Source: Jannaschia sp. S6380 (GTDB lineage Bacteria > Pseudomonadota > Alphaproteobacteria > Rhodobacterales > Rhodobacteraceae). Taken from it: DNA of 64,000 bases. The notes beneath the pieces are model-generated. The model was not told where the DNA came from and did not search any database. It worked only from the letters and a program-made list of their open reading frames with translations. The position numbers and the translations under genes were made by a program. This document shows positions 54,757-62,977 of this stretch, one piece after another (position 1 is the stretch's first letter; each line of letters begins with the position of its first letter). Where the stretch lies: positions 124,001 through 188,000 of the forward strand of contig NZ_JALKAS010000001.1 of NCBI RefSeq assembly GCF_023015695.1. The letters are read 5' to 3'.

Positions 54757-55826
54757 GCTCCGTCCTCCGGTGCGGTCAGCGCGGCGACCCTTGCGCGCAG
54801 GCGGTCGCTGAAGCCGGATTTCGACAGGTCCCATGCCAGGCCGATCGCCGCCGCCACACCCGTTTCGTCGGCGGAGCCGTGTGATTTCACGACCGTACCG
54901 TTCAGACCGAGGAATACGCCCCCGTTCACCCGCCGCGGATCGATCCGCTTGCTGAGCCGTTTGAGCGACGACATGGCCAAGAGGGCGGCGACCTTGGACA
55001 GGGGCGTGGCGCTGAACGCTTCCCCCAGCATGTCGCGCACGAAACGCGCTGTGCCCTCGCCGGTCTTGAGCGCGACGTTGCCGGTGAAGCCGTCGGTCAC
55101 GATCACGTCGACCCGGTCGCCGGGGATGTCGCCCCCCTCGACGAACCCGACGAAGTCGAAGCCGCTGCCATCGGCCAAGGCCTCGATCTTGTCATGCGCA
55201 TCCTTGAGTTCGGTGCGACCCTTGTTCTCTTCGGTGCCGACATTCAGCAGCCCGACCCGGGGTCGTTCCAGGCCGAGCCCGTTCCGGGCATAGGACATGC
55301 CCATCAGCGCGTATTGCACCAGGTCGTCGGCATCGGCCCGGATATCCGCGCCCACGTCCAGCATCACGTTGAACCCGGTCGGATTGCGCGAGGGCCACAG
55401 GATGGCGATCGCCGGCCGGTTGACGCCGGGCAGCTTGCGCAGGCGGATCATCGAGACCGCCATCAGCGCGCCGGTGTTGCCGCAACTGACACAGACCGTC
55501 GCCTCGCCCGAGCGGACGGCGTCGACGGCGGACCACATCGACGTGTCCTTGCCCGTGCGCATCACCTGGCTGGGCTTGTCGGTCATGGCCACGACATCGG
55601 CCGTGTGGCGTATCTCGCAATGGTCCGAAAGGCCGCGCCGCCGGGCGATCAACGCCTCGAGCGCAGGCTTGTCGCCATGGACGATGAAGCGGATCGCGGG
55701 ATGGGTCTTGACCGCGCGGGCCAGGCCGGCGACCACAGCCTCGGGGCCGAGATCGCCACCCATCGCGTCGATCGAGAGGACGCCCGAGGCATCCGGAACG
55801 GGGGCCGCGCCGGTCTTATCCGACAT
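54753..55826 (-). CDS. plsX: PlsX, phosphate acyltransferase
   Basis: Converts acyl-ACP to acyl-phosphate for PlsY in phospholipid synthesis; a peripheral membrane enzyme. The 357-residue product contains SIDAMGGDLGP, SCGNTGALMA, LDVGADIRADADDLVQYA and VTDGFTGNVALKTGEG, all family hallmarks. Encoded between rpmF (40 bases upstream) and fabH (4-base overlap). Confidence 0.96.
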   Translation of the reverse strand: MSDKTGAAPVPDASGVLSIDAMGGDLGPEAVVAGLARAVKTHPAIRFIVHGDKPALEALIARRRGLSDHCEIRHTADVVAMTDKPSQVMRTGKDTSMWSAVDAVRSGEATVCVSCGNTGALMAVSMIRLRKLPGVNRPAIAILWPSRNPTGFNVMLDVGADIRADADDLVQYALMGMSYARNGLGLERPRVGLLNVGTEENKGRTELKDAHDKIEALADGSGFDFVGFVEGGDIPGDRVDVIVTDGFTGNVALKTGEGTARFVRDMLGEAFSATPLSKVAALLAMSSLKRLSKRIDPRRVNGGVFLGLNGTVVKSHGSADETGVAAAIGLAWDLSKSGFSDRLRARVAALTAPEDGA

Positions 55827-55865
55827 GGTGGTCCCCTCTCATCATGGTTGTCGCGCCCCGGGGGC

Positions 55866-56069
55866 TCAGGCGACGTCGTCGTCCAGTTCGACCGCATCGG
55901 CCGCGATCACCTCGCGGTCGGCATAGTGACCGCAGGCGCCGCAGACGTGGTGCGGGCGCTTTAGCTCGCCGCAATTCGGGCATTCGGCCGGATTGCCGGG
56001 CGTCAGGAAGTCATGGGCACGACGCATGTTGCGGCGCGACTTGGTGACCTTGTTCTGCGGAACGGCCAT
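55866..56069 (-). CDS. rpmF: 50S ribosomal protein L32
   Basis: A 67-residue ribosomal protein beginning [19 protein letters not shown]. It keeps a zinc-ribbon set, Cys30/Cys33 (CPNC) and Cys43/Cys46 (CGAC). The rpmF-plsX-fabH order with DUF177 upstream is widely conserved and links ribosome and lipid synthesis. The 167 bases between it and DUF177 show no gene. Confidence 0.97.
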   Translation of the reverse strand: MAVPQNKVTKSRRNMRRAHDFLTPGNPAECPNCGELKRPHHVCGACGHYADREVIAADAVELDDDVA

Positions 56070-56236
56070 GTCTCAACCTCGGGTCTGTCAGGGGCCTGCG
56101 ATGTCGCGGCCCGGTGTCGTTGTGAATTCCGGTTGGTCCCTAGTGGCATTCCCGCCAAGGGTCCAGCGATTTCCAGCCCCGGAAGGGCGGAATGCGCGTC
56201 ATACAGCGATTCCCCGCGGATGCAAGCGGGGGGCGT

Positions 56237-56779
56237 TCACTCGTCGCGTTCCATCCGGGCCTTCAGGTCGGCCAGGCCGGCGAACGGCTTCACGGTCTCG
56301 TCTTTCAACGGCTCGACGCCCGGAGGCGCGGCTTCGAGTTCCAGCCCGTCGGCGGCAGGGGCGCGGGGAAAGTCCGGCGTGGCGAGGGCAAGCGCCTCCT
56401 CCAGCACGTCGCCCATGTCGAGCACGCTGGGCAGCGGCTCGACGCTGTCATCTTCGGGCATCTCGACCTCTTCGCCGGTAGGGGCGTCGAAATCGGGCGT
56501 GTAGCGGCGCCGGACGGGTTCGTCGACGCGCGTGGTGACCGGTTCGGTGGTCACGCGGCAGGGCTGCAGGATGGTTGCGCCCAGGATGCCCTCGAACATC
56601 CAGTCGCGTCCCGGGCCGGGCCGAAGCTCGCCCTCAAGGCGGACCTTACGGAAACCGTCGACGTCCAGCCGGTCGGCCAGCGCTTCGAGTTGTCCGGCAT
56701 CGGGCACCAGCCGGACATGCGTGACCTTGCGCTGCGGCAGGTCGGCCAATCGCAGGGGATGGGAGAGGATCGGCTTCAT
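56237..56779 (-). CDS. DUF177 (YceD-like) protein
   Basis: ATG at 56779 (MKPILSHPLRLADLPQRK) gives 180 residues. The conserved DUF177 region includes VDGFRKVRLEGELRPGPG and ILQPCRVTTEPVTTRVDEPVRRRY, with the single conserved Cys; the C-terminus holds the acidic tract and PFAGLADLKARM ending. Bacterial YceD and plant DUF177 proteins are linked to 23S rRNA maturation. Immediately upstream of rpmF on the same strand, as in most bacteria. Confidence 0.92.
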   Translation of the reverse strand: MKPILSHPLRLADLPQRKVTHVRLVPDAGQLEALADRLDVDGFRKVRLEGELRPGPGRDWMFEGILGATILQPCRVTTEPVTTRVDEPVRRRYTPDFDAPTGEEVEMPEDDSVEPLPSVLDMGDVLEEALALATPDFPRAPAADGLELEAAPPGVEPLKDETVKPFAGLADLKARMERDE

Positions 56780-56905
56780 GAAACGGCAACCTATGATGGG
56801 CAATGCAGGTTCCGCGCGGACTTGATGGCGCAGACATCGCCGGTTAAGCCATAGGCCCAATGGCCTGCCCCGCGCAACGGGGGCGGGCGGACCCGGAGGC
56901 AGGAC

Positions 56906-57361
56906 ATGAAGACGATCGCGCGAGGGCTTCTTGTCGCAACCCTGCTGACGGGGCTGTCGGCCTGCTCCGCGACGTTCCGCAACCACGGCTACGTCCCGGA
57001 CGAGACCGACCTCCAGGCCCTCGTGGTCGGCATCGACACCCGCGACAGCGTCGAGACGACGATCGGACGCCCCGCCACCAGCGGGGTGGAGCGGGGCGAC
57101 GCGTGGTACTACGTCCAGAGCCGGGTCCGCCACTACGCCTATCGCGCGCCGCAGACGACCGAGCGGGAGCTGGTGGCGATCTCCTTCGCGGAGGACGGGA
57201 CGGTCACGAATATCGAGCGATTTGGCCTCGAACGGGGGCGGGTCGTGCCCTTGTCGCGCCGCGTGACCACCACGTCGATCCGGGAGTTCGGTCTGATTCA
57301 GCAGTTGATCCGCAACTTCGGCCGTATCAATGTGGGCGAGACGCTGTCGGACAACATCTGA
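56906..57361 (+). CDS. bamE: BamE-like (SmpA/OmlA) outer membrane lipoprotein
   Basis: Small lipoprotein of the BAM complex. The 151 residues have a signal peptide ending in lipobox LSAC with Cys20, then the SmpA/OmlA fold (about 30-110: VVGIDTRDSVETTIGRPATSG, AWYYVQSRVRHYAYRAP). The C-terminal 35 residues are a lineage-specific extension. GGAGG lies 4-9 bases before the ATG. It is divergent from the DUF177 gene; the downstream cupin gene appears to start within its stop codon. Confidence 0.9.
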   Translation: MKTIARGLLVATLLTGLSACSATFRNHGYVPDETDLQALVVGIDTRDSVETTIGRPATSGVERGDAWYYVQSRVRHYAYRAPQTTERELVAISFAEDGTVTNIERFGLERGRVVPLSRRVTTTSIREFGLIQQLIRNFGRINVGETLSDNI

Positions 57362-57846
57362 CGTTTGATCCGGTCTATCTGCTGCGGGTCGCCGACATCG
57401 CGGCGAGGCCGGGCCTGCGGAAAAGCCACTTCCCGAACGAGAAAGCCCGGCGTGTGAACAAGTCGCTGGGCGACGCGACGGGCCTGACCGGGCTGGGCGT
57501 TCACCTGATCGAGGTCGCGCCGGGGGATCTGACCACCGAATACCACCTCCATCACCACGAGGACGAATGCGTCTATGTCCTCGACGGCGAGGGCACGGCC
57601 CGGATCGGGGCGGAGTTCCATGCGATCGGGCCAGGCGACTTCCTGGGCTATCGGAAGGGCGGGCTGGCACATGCGATCGAGAACACTGGGGCAGTCCCAT
57701 TGCGCTGCCTCGTCATCGGCGCACGCCTGCCGCATGATGTCGGCGACTATCCCGACCGCGGCAAGCGGATCCTCCGTCAGGCGGGCCTGCCCTGGAACCT
57801 GGTGGATCACGACGCGATCGAGACGCCGAAGGGCGGCGCCAAGTGA
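57358..57846 (+). CDS. Cupin domain protein (start uncertain, possible CTG)
   Basis: Single-domain cupin of about 160 residues: HLIEVAPGDLTTEYHLHHHEDECVYVLDGEGTARIG is cupin motif 1 and GGLAHAIENTGAVPLRCLVIG motif 2; metal ligands H-x-H, E and H are present. Coding character starts at DPVYLLRVADIAARPGLRK, but no ATG, GTG or TTG lies in frame there. The only initiators are CTG at 57358, which overlaps the bamE stop as CTGA, or GTG at 57454, which would drop 32 residues. CTG is chosen tentatively. The C-terminal HDVGDYPDRGKRILRQAGLPWNLVDHD is conserved in relatives. Ligand unknown. Confidence 0.78.
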   Translation: MTFDPVYLLRVADIAARPGLRKSHFPNEKARRVNKSLGDATGLTGLGVHLIEVAPGDLTTEYHLHHHEDECVYVLDGEGTARIGAEFHAIGPGDFLGYRKGGLAHAIENTGAVPLRCLVIGARLPHDVGDYPDRGKRILRQAGLPWNLVDHDAIETPKGGAK

Positions 57847-57852
57847 TGGTCG

Positions 57853-58254
57853 TCAGTCCTTGGGCGCGAATTCCAGCGCGACGCCGTTGATGCAATAGCG
57901 CAGGCCGGTCGGTTGCGGCCCGTCGGGGAACACGTGCCCCAGATGCCCGTCGCATCGGTTGCAGTGGACCTCGGTCCGTTTCATGAACCAGGAATTGTCC
58001 TGGCTCTCGCCAACCCGGTCGCCTTCCACCCCGTCCACCGGCTGATAAAAGCTGGGCCAGCCGGTTCCACTGTCGAACTTGGCGTCCTGGGCGAAAAGCG
58101 GGTTGCCGCATCCCTTGCAGACATACGTGCCGTCGCCGCCGGGGAAATCCTCATGCGTGCCGGCCCGTTCGGTCCCGTGGCCGCGCAGGACCTTGAACGC
58201 TTCCGGCCCCAGCTGTTCCTTCCATTCCGCATCCGACTTGACGACCTTGTCCAT
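57853..58254 (-). CDS. msrB: MsrB, peptide methionine-R-sulfoxide reductase
   Basis: Repairs oxidised methionine (R-sulfoxide). ATG at 58254, with AAGGGGAG upstream, gives 133 residues. Zinc-binding pairs are Cys46/Cys49 (CKGC) and Cys98/Cys101 (CNRC); the catalytic Cys121 is in GLRYCING; the His-containing GHLGHVF and GTGWPSF motifs are present. No signal peptide, so cytoplasmic. Tail-to-tail with the cupin gene (6-base gap). Confidence 0.96.
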   Translation of the reverse strand: MDKVVKSDAEWKEQLGPEAFKVLRGHGTERAGTHEDFPGGDGTYVCKGCGNPLFAQDAKFDSGTGWPSFYQPVDGVEGDRVGESQDNSWFMKRTEVHCNRCDGHLGHVFPDGPQPTGLRYCINGVALEFAPKD

Positions 58255-58345
58255 CGCGCTCCCCTTCGGTGGACACCGCAAATTCGCGGTGCGACGCTGA
58301 TAGATAGGGGTCGCGTGCGCGGACGCCAAGGGTCGAGGGGCCGGA

Positions 58346-59017
58346 ATGGAAATCACCGTGGGACGCTGGCGGGCAAGGGTCGTGGAGTTTCGCGACGCGG
58401 ATGATGCGCTCGCCTTGCGGGCCCGGCTCTTCCGCGGCGGCGACGACGACCGGGACGCGAACGACCCGGAGGCACGGCACCTGACGATCTATGGGGCGTC
58501 CGGTCCCGCCGCTTGCGCGCGCGTCACGCCGCAATCCGGCTCGGGCATACGGCGGGGATACACGGGCGCTCACTACGATCTGGCAAGTTTCGCGGCGACC
58601 TTTCCCCGGGCGCTGGAAGTCGGCCGCATCGGTTTCGCGCCGGGTCCGGTCGACCCCGATGTTCCACGTCTCATGCTGGGGATCTTCGCGCGTCTGGTCG
58701 AGGACCATGCGGCAGACGTGCTGTTCGGTTGCGCCTCGTTCCCGTGGAACGGCGCCGGCACCGCGCGACTGGCGGAATGCGTCGCGCCCGATCCATGGCG
58801 CCCCAAGGCCAAGGCGCCTGAAACGGCCCCGTTGTCCGGGCCGCCGGGGGCGCTGCCGCCACTGCTGCGTACCTGGCTGGCGATGGGGGCGGGTGTCTCG
58901 GATCGCGCGGTGATCGACCGCGACCTAGGTACGCGGCATGTCTTCGCGGGGCTGCCCGTCTCGGTCATTCCGCCGGCGCGGGCGCGGCGACTGGCGGACC
59001 TGCTCAGCCCCGTCTGA
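58346..59017 (+). CDS. OlsB-like GNAT acyltransferase (ornithine N-acyltransferase family)
   Basis: A 223-residue protein resembling OlsB, which adds a 3-hydroxy fatty acid from ACP to ornithine to make lyso-ornithine lipid. Diagnostic segments are ALEVGRIGFAPG (acyl-donor region), FARLVEDHAADVLFGCASFPWNG and LPPLLRTWLAMGAGVSDRAVIDRDLGTRHVF. It is shorter than typical OlsB (about 250-290), with a compact N-terminus. The partner OlsA is not in the window, so the substrate could differ. Confidence 0.8.
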   Translation: MEITVGRWRARVVEFRDADDALALRARLFRGGDDDRDANDPEARHLTIYGASGPAACARVTPQSGSGIRRGYTGAHYDLASFAATFPRALEVGRIGFAPGPVDPDVPRLMLGIFARLVEDHAADVLFGCASFPWNGAGTARLAECVAPDPWRPKAKAPETAPLSGPPGALPPLLRTWLAMGAGVSDRAVIDRDLGTRHVFAGLPVSVIPPARARRLADLLSPV

Positions 59018-59062
59018 GACGCGCCGATTGACGAGAGCGGGGCGCGGGGATAGCCCGCGCGG

Positions 59063-60877
59063 ATGGCACGAACACCCTTGTTGCAATTGACCGATGTGTC
59101 GCTGACCTTCGGCGGCGCACCGATCTTCTCGGATCTGTCGCTGGTCGTGCATCCGGGCGACCGCGTCGCCCTCGTCGGGCGCAACGGATCGGGGAAGTCG
59201 ACCTTGATGAAGGTGATGGCCGGTTCGGTCGAAGTCGATGCCGGAACACGCACTCTGTTTCCCGGCAGCGCGGTCGGCTACATGGAGCAGGACCCGGACC
59301 TGTCGGGCTTCGCCACGCTGGGCGACTATGCCACGGCGACCCTAGCGGCCCCTGACGCCTGGCGCGTCGACGCCGTGGCCGAGGGCCTGAAGCTGAACCT
59401 CGACGCCGCGCCGGATGCGGCCTCGGGCGGGGAGCGCCGCCGCGCGGCGCTGGCCCGTCTGCTGGCCGAGGCGCCCGACCTGATGCTGCTGGACGAGCCG
59501 ACGAACCATCTGGACATCGAGGCGATCGCCTGGCTGGAGGCCGAACTGACCGCGACGCGCGCGGCCTACGTCCTCATCTCGCATGACCGTGCCTTTCTGC
59601 GCGCGCTGACCCGGGCAACGCTCTGGATCGACCGTGGTGCCGTTCGCCGGCAAGAAAAGGGGTTCGACGCGTTCGAGGCTTGGCGTGACAAGGTCTGGGA
59701 GGAGGAGGACCAGCAGCGCCACAAACTGGACCGCAAGATCAAGGCGGAGGCGCGCTGGGCGGTGGAGGGCATCAGCGCGCGTCGCAAGCGCAACCAGGGA
59801 CGTGTCCGTGCGCTTGCCGATCTGCGCGCCGAACGGGCGGCCCAGGTGCGCCGGGCCGGCACCGCGGCGCTGGACCTCGACGCGGGTCGGGCCAGCGGCA
59901 AGCGTGTGATCGAGGCGCGCGGCCTGTCGAAGGCGTTCGGCGACCGGCCGATCGTGCGCGACTTCGATCTGCGCGTCTTGCGCGGCGACCGCGTGGCCTT
60001 CGTCGGGCCGAACGGCGTGGGCAAGACCACGTTGCTCAAGATGCTGCTGGGCGAGGTCGCGCCGGATGCCGGCCGGGTCGAACTGGGCACCAACCTGGAG
60101 GTGGCCGTGTTCGACCAGGCCCGCGCGCGGCTGGACCCGGATGCGACACTTTGGGAAAGCCTGACGCTCGATCCCGATCTCGGCGGGGCGGGCATATCGG
60201 ATCAGGTCATGGTGCGGGGCAGGGCGCGCCACGTCGCGGGATACCTGCGCGATTTCCTGTTCGACGATCGGCAGTTCCGCGCGCCGGTCCGTTCTCTTTC
60301 CGGGGGCGAGAAGGCCCGGCTGCTGCTGGCGCGGATCATGGCACTGCCGTCGAATCTGCTGGCCTTGGACGAGCCGACGAACGATCTGGACGTCGAGACC
60401 CTCGACCTGCTGCAGGACGTCATCGGCGAATATGACGGGACAGTCCTGCTGGTCAGCCACGATCGCGATTTCCTCGACCGTGTGGCGACGCAGACCGTCG
60501 CGATGGAGGGGGGCGGCCGGTCGCAGGTGTATCCCGGCGGCTGGTCGGATTACATCGATCAGCGCGGTCCGGTGCAGGGCGGGGACCGGGCGGGCACATC
60601 CAAGCCCAACAAGCCCGCACCGGCCCGACCGGTGGCGGCGGAAGCGTCGACCGGTCTGACCTATACCGAGCGGCACCGGCTGGATGCGCTGCCTGCCGAG
60701 ATGGAGCGGTTGGGCGCCGAGATCGCCAAGCTTGAAGGTCTGCTCGGCGATCCAGAGCTGTTCACGCGTGAGCCGGTGAAATTCCGCAAGGCCACCGATG
60801 CCCTGGTGGAACGGCAGACGCGGCTGTCCGATGCCGAAGAGGAGTGGCTTTCGCTGGCCGAACGCGCCGAATCCTAG
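59063..60877 (+). CDS. ABC-F family ATPase (Uup-like)
   Basis: Second soluble twin-ATPase in the window, 604 residues. ABC1 has VGRNGSGKST and [17 protein letters not shown]2 has VGPNGVGKTT and LLALDEPTNDLDVE. The linker is basic (KIKAEARWAVEGISARRKRNQGR) and a C-terminal coiled-coil tail (about 530-604, TYTERHRLDALPAEMERLGAEIAKLE) identifies the Uup subgroup, which is implicated in DNA precise excision and ribosome function. The two ABC-F proteins are clearly distinct paralogues. Confidence 0.92.
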   Translation: MARTPLLQLTDVSLTFGGAPIFSDLSLVVHPGDRVALVGRNGSGKSTLMKVMAGSVEVDAGTRTLFPGSAVGYMEQDPDLSGFATLGDYATATLAAPDAWRVDAVAEGLKLNLDAAPDAASGGERRRAALARLLAEAPDLMLLDEPTNHLDIEAIAWLEAELTATRAAYVLISHDRAFLRALTRATLWIDRGAVRRQEKGFDAFEAWRDKVWEEEDQQRHKLDRKIKAEARWAVEGISARRKRNQGRVRALADLRAERAAQVRRAGTAALDLDAGRASGKRVIEARGLSKAFGDRPIVRDFDLRVLRGDRVAFVGPNGVGKTTLLKMLLGEVAPDAGRVELGTNLEVAVFDQARARLDPDATLWESLTLDPDLGGAGISDQVMVRGRARHVAGYLRDFLFDDRQFRAPVRSLSGGEKARLLLARIMALPSNLLALDEPTNDLDVETLDLLQDVIGEYDGTVLLVSHDRDFLDRVATQTVAMEGGGRSQVYPGGWSDYIDQRGPVQGGDRAGTSKPNKPAPARPVAAEASTGLTYTERHRLDALPAEMERLGAEIAKLEGLLGDPELFTREPVKFRKATDALVERQTRLSDAEEEWLSLAERAES

Positions 60878-60893
60878 AACGGCGGGGCCACCA

Positions 60894-61553
60894 TCAGGCG
60901 CAGATGTCCTCGATCCGCGCGCCGGCCCAGGGCAACACGACCTCGCGGGCGAAGGCGTGCGGCGGGGCGACGGGCAGGGCCTCCGACAGGAGCGCATGCA
61001 GCCGCTCCGTCCGGTCCCCGGCGGGATCGAGCGTCGCGCAACAGACGTATTCCTCCACCAGGCTCGCCTGGACTTCGTACCCGTAGCTCAAGAACGGGCG
61101 GGTCAGTTCCGCATCGAACAGGTACGGGTCGTCGACGGTGGCTTGTTCCGCAAAGGCCTTGGCGGGGTGGTATCCTGTCCGTGCGCGGTTCTGCCATTGC
61201 CAGACATGGGTGGCCTCGTGCGCCAGGAACATCGCCGCGGCCAGGTCGAGCGGCGGGCCTTCGGCGTAGTCGTCCCGCCATGAGGACGGGTTCACCAGCA
61301 AGGTCTCGAACAGTGCGATCCCGCCGGTGCGCGCGGTGATGCGCCCGGTTTGCGGCGGCACGATCCGTTCGCGGCAGGCGACGGGCGGGCGCGCGTCGTA
61401 AGTGATCGGGAACAGCCCCACCAGCGGCGTGCGGGCAAGCCACATCCCCTGCGGGACCTCGGGCCCGTGGATCGGGGTGAGAAGGTCGCTTTCGGCCGGC
61501 GTGATGGGGCGGGTGCAGGCCGTGAGTGCCAGGATCAGAAGAAGCGCGCGCAT
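60894..61553 (-). CDS. Lipoprotein with HEXXH zinc-peptidase-like motif
   Basis: A 219-residue product with a short lipoprotein signal (lipobox LTAC, Cys13). The sequence LAHEATHVWQWQNR at residues 111-124 has an HEATH metal motif, typical of minimal zinc-binding gluzincin-like domains, with downstream acidic residues (ELTRPFLSYGYEVQASLVEEYVCC) that could give a third ligand. Conserved cysteines are C60, C169, C170 and C218. Relatives are annotated as hypothetical in Rhodobacteraceae. No substrate predictable. Divergent from the cytochrome c gene, 112 bases apart. Confidence 0.72.
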   Translation of the reverse strand: MRALLLILALTACTRPITPAESDLLTPIHGPEVPQGMWLARTPLVGLFPITYDARPPVACRERIVPPQTGRITARTGGIALFETLLVNPSSWRDDYAEGPPLDLAAAMFLAHEATHVWQWQNRARTGYHPAKAFAEQATVDDPYLFDAELTRPFLSYGYEVQASLVEEYVCCATLDPAGDRTERLHALLSEALPVAPPHAFAREVVLPWAGARIEDICA

Positions 61554-61665
61554 GCCGGGATTGGTAGCGCCCCGGCGCGGCGGTTTACAGGGGGCTGTTT
61601 GTCCGGGATCAAGGCGCCGCGCCCGTTCTTCGCGTGCACTGGGCCCGACCAACAGGAGATCCGCC

Positions 61666-62052
61666 ATGCGCACCCCCGCCGCCCTCGCCGTCCTTCTGTC
61701 GCTCTGCGCCTGCCAGGTCGACGGCCCCCCGACCGAGGCCGACATCGACGCCACCCGCGGCGCGGCCCTCTTCGCGCAGAACTGCGCGAGCTGTCACGGG
61801 GCGGACGCCACGGGCGGGCTCGGACCCGACCTGACCGGCATCGCGGCGCGCAATGGCGGCACCTTCCCCCGCGACCGGGTCATGGCACAGATCGACGGCC
61901 TAGGCCGCCACGGCGACCCCGACGCGGTCATGCCGGAGTTCGGCGCCGCCGGGATGGGGGATACGGTCGTGGTCGAGGAGAATGGCATCGGCGTGCCGGT
62001 ACCGGCAGACCTGCTGGCGTTGGCGGCGTTTTTGGAGGGGGTTCAGGGGTGA
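61666..62052 (+). CDS. Lipoprotein-type mono-heme cytochrome c
   Basis: A 128-residue protein with a lipoprotein signal (lipobox LCAC, Cys16) and one class I cytochrome c domain. The heme-binding motif is CASCH at 40-44; the likely axial ligand is Met89 in AVMPEFG. GGLGPDLTGIAARN is also typical. AGGAG lies 7-11 bases upstream of the ATG. Probably attached to the outer face of the inner membrane or the inner face of the outer membrane, as an electron carrier. It is divergent from a second lipoprotein gene; no oxidase gene is adjacent. The 110 bases after it start an AT-rich stretch. Confidence 0.9.
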   Translation: MRTPAALAVLLSLCACQVDGPPTEADIDATRGAALFAQNCASCHGADATGGLGPDLTGIAARNGGTFPRDRVMAQIDGLGRHGDPDAVMPEFGAAGMGDTVVVEENGIGVPVPADLLALAAFLEGVQG

Positions 62053-62161
62053 GGGGGCGGAAAGAGCTTCCCTGGATAGAAGGGGCAATAAACCAACATC
62101 GTTGGTAGCGTGCGGGTTCAATGATGCATAGGTGTCATGTAACCATCCAACCTGCCAAGCA

Positions 62162-62722
62162 TCACTCTTCGGTAAAACTAGAGCAGCGATAAAGGCTGCC
62201 CCACTCGAAATCCAAATCAACGGTGATGGGGCTAGGGGGTTGGAGGCTGTTAGATACTCGCGGCAGCAAATCTATTGAAATAACGCCGGCCTTTTGGCTT
62301 GACAAGATATTAGCAAAGGACTCGAGTTGTTTGCAGTTATTCTTATAATGAGAGAAGACAAGAATGATAAGGTGGGGCGTGTCGCTAGCCAATAGGATGC
62401 CGTCTTCGCCGCCTGCGCTAAGGAATTGGGGCTTTTGATGCATATCTCTGAGCCATCCGGGCTGTATTTCTTTGCGCAACTCCTGATGTATAATTGTTCC
62501 GTATGGGCCATTTATTTTTGTTTCCGTTCCCAAATATCTGCCTGGACCGTCTTTAACTCGAATTTCAACCGGAAGTTCGATCCTCAACCGAAATTTGTCG
62601 TAATCAAGTTCGGAGTCGTAGGCAAGATAAAGCGGTGCTGGCGCTGTGTCAGGTAGTTCGTGGTCAATGCGTGGTTCAATACTTACACCGCCCGGAATAT
62701 GATTGTCCAAGATGGCTTCCAT
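62162..62722 (-). CDS. Hypothetical protein in AT-rich islet (3' part of a frameshifted gene)
   Basis: The longest open frame in the only AT-rich stretch of the window (about 62,060-62,990). From the first ATG (62722) it encodes 186 residues: a soluble domain with YDKFRLRIELPVEIRVKDGPGRYLG, IILVFSHYKNNCKQLESFANIL and a Trp-containing C-terminus. Coding features continue upstream of this ATG in the same frame (a membrane segment LAAIVLILTGGSVWFYTF) but no start codon is found there. I do not recognise the family. Base composition and codon use differ from both neighbours, which suggests recent acquisition. Confidence 0.6.
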   Translation of the reverse strand: MEAILDNHIPGGVSIEPRIDHELPDTAPAPLYLAYDSELDYDKFRLRIELPVEIRVKDGPGRYLGTETKINGPYGTIIHQELRKEIQPGWLRDMHQKPQFLSAGGEDGILLASDTPHLIILVFSHYKNNCKQLESFANILSSQKAGVISIDLLPRVSNSLQPPSPITVDLDFEWGSLYRCSSFTEE

Positions 62723-62892
62723 TCGACGCTCGGCTCGATCGACGAAACTCGTGACTTCACCTCGACTAAAGGTGTAGAACCATACACTGCCACCGGTGAG
62801 AATTAGTACGATCGCGGCAAGAAACTTACTTTGATTGCTGGAATATCGTTGATCAGTTTCCTAAATTGAAGTAATATCTTTATGGATTCCAT
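62723..62892 (-). pseudogene. Frameshifted 5' part of the AT-rich hypothetical gene
   Basis: An ATG at 62892 with AAGGA 7 bases upstream begins MESIKILLQFRKLINDIPAIKVSF, then runs into stop codons (TAA at 62803). A different frame continues from about 62820 with a membrane helix and then the 62162-62722 frame. Removing one base between 62820 and 62860 would join them into one 243-residue product with an N-terminal anchor. Either a true frameshift (pseudogene) or a sequence error. Confidence 0.55.
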
Positions 62893-62977
62893 CAAGTTGT
62901 CCTTGGAGGTATGCGGTCCTGCCACCTTCCGTCCGTGGCTCAGTCCCGCTCTCGATAGAGCTATTCATTTTCGGTTC

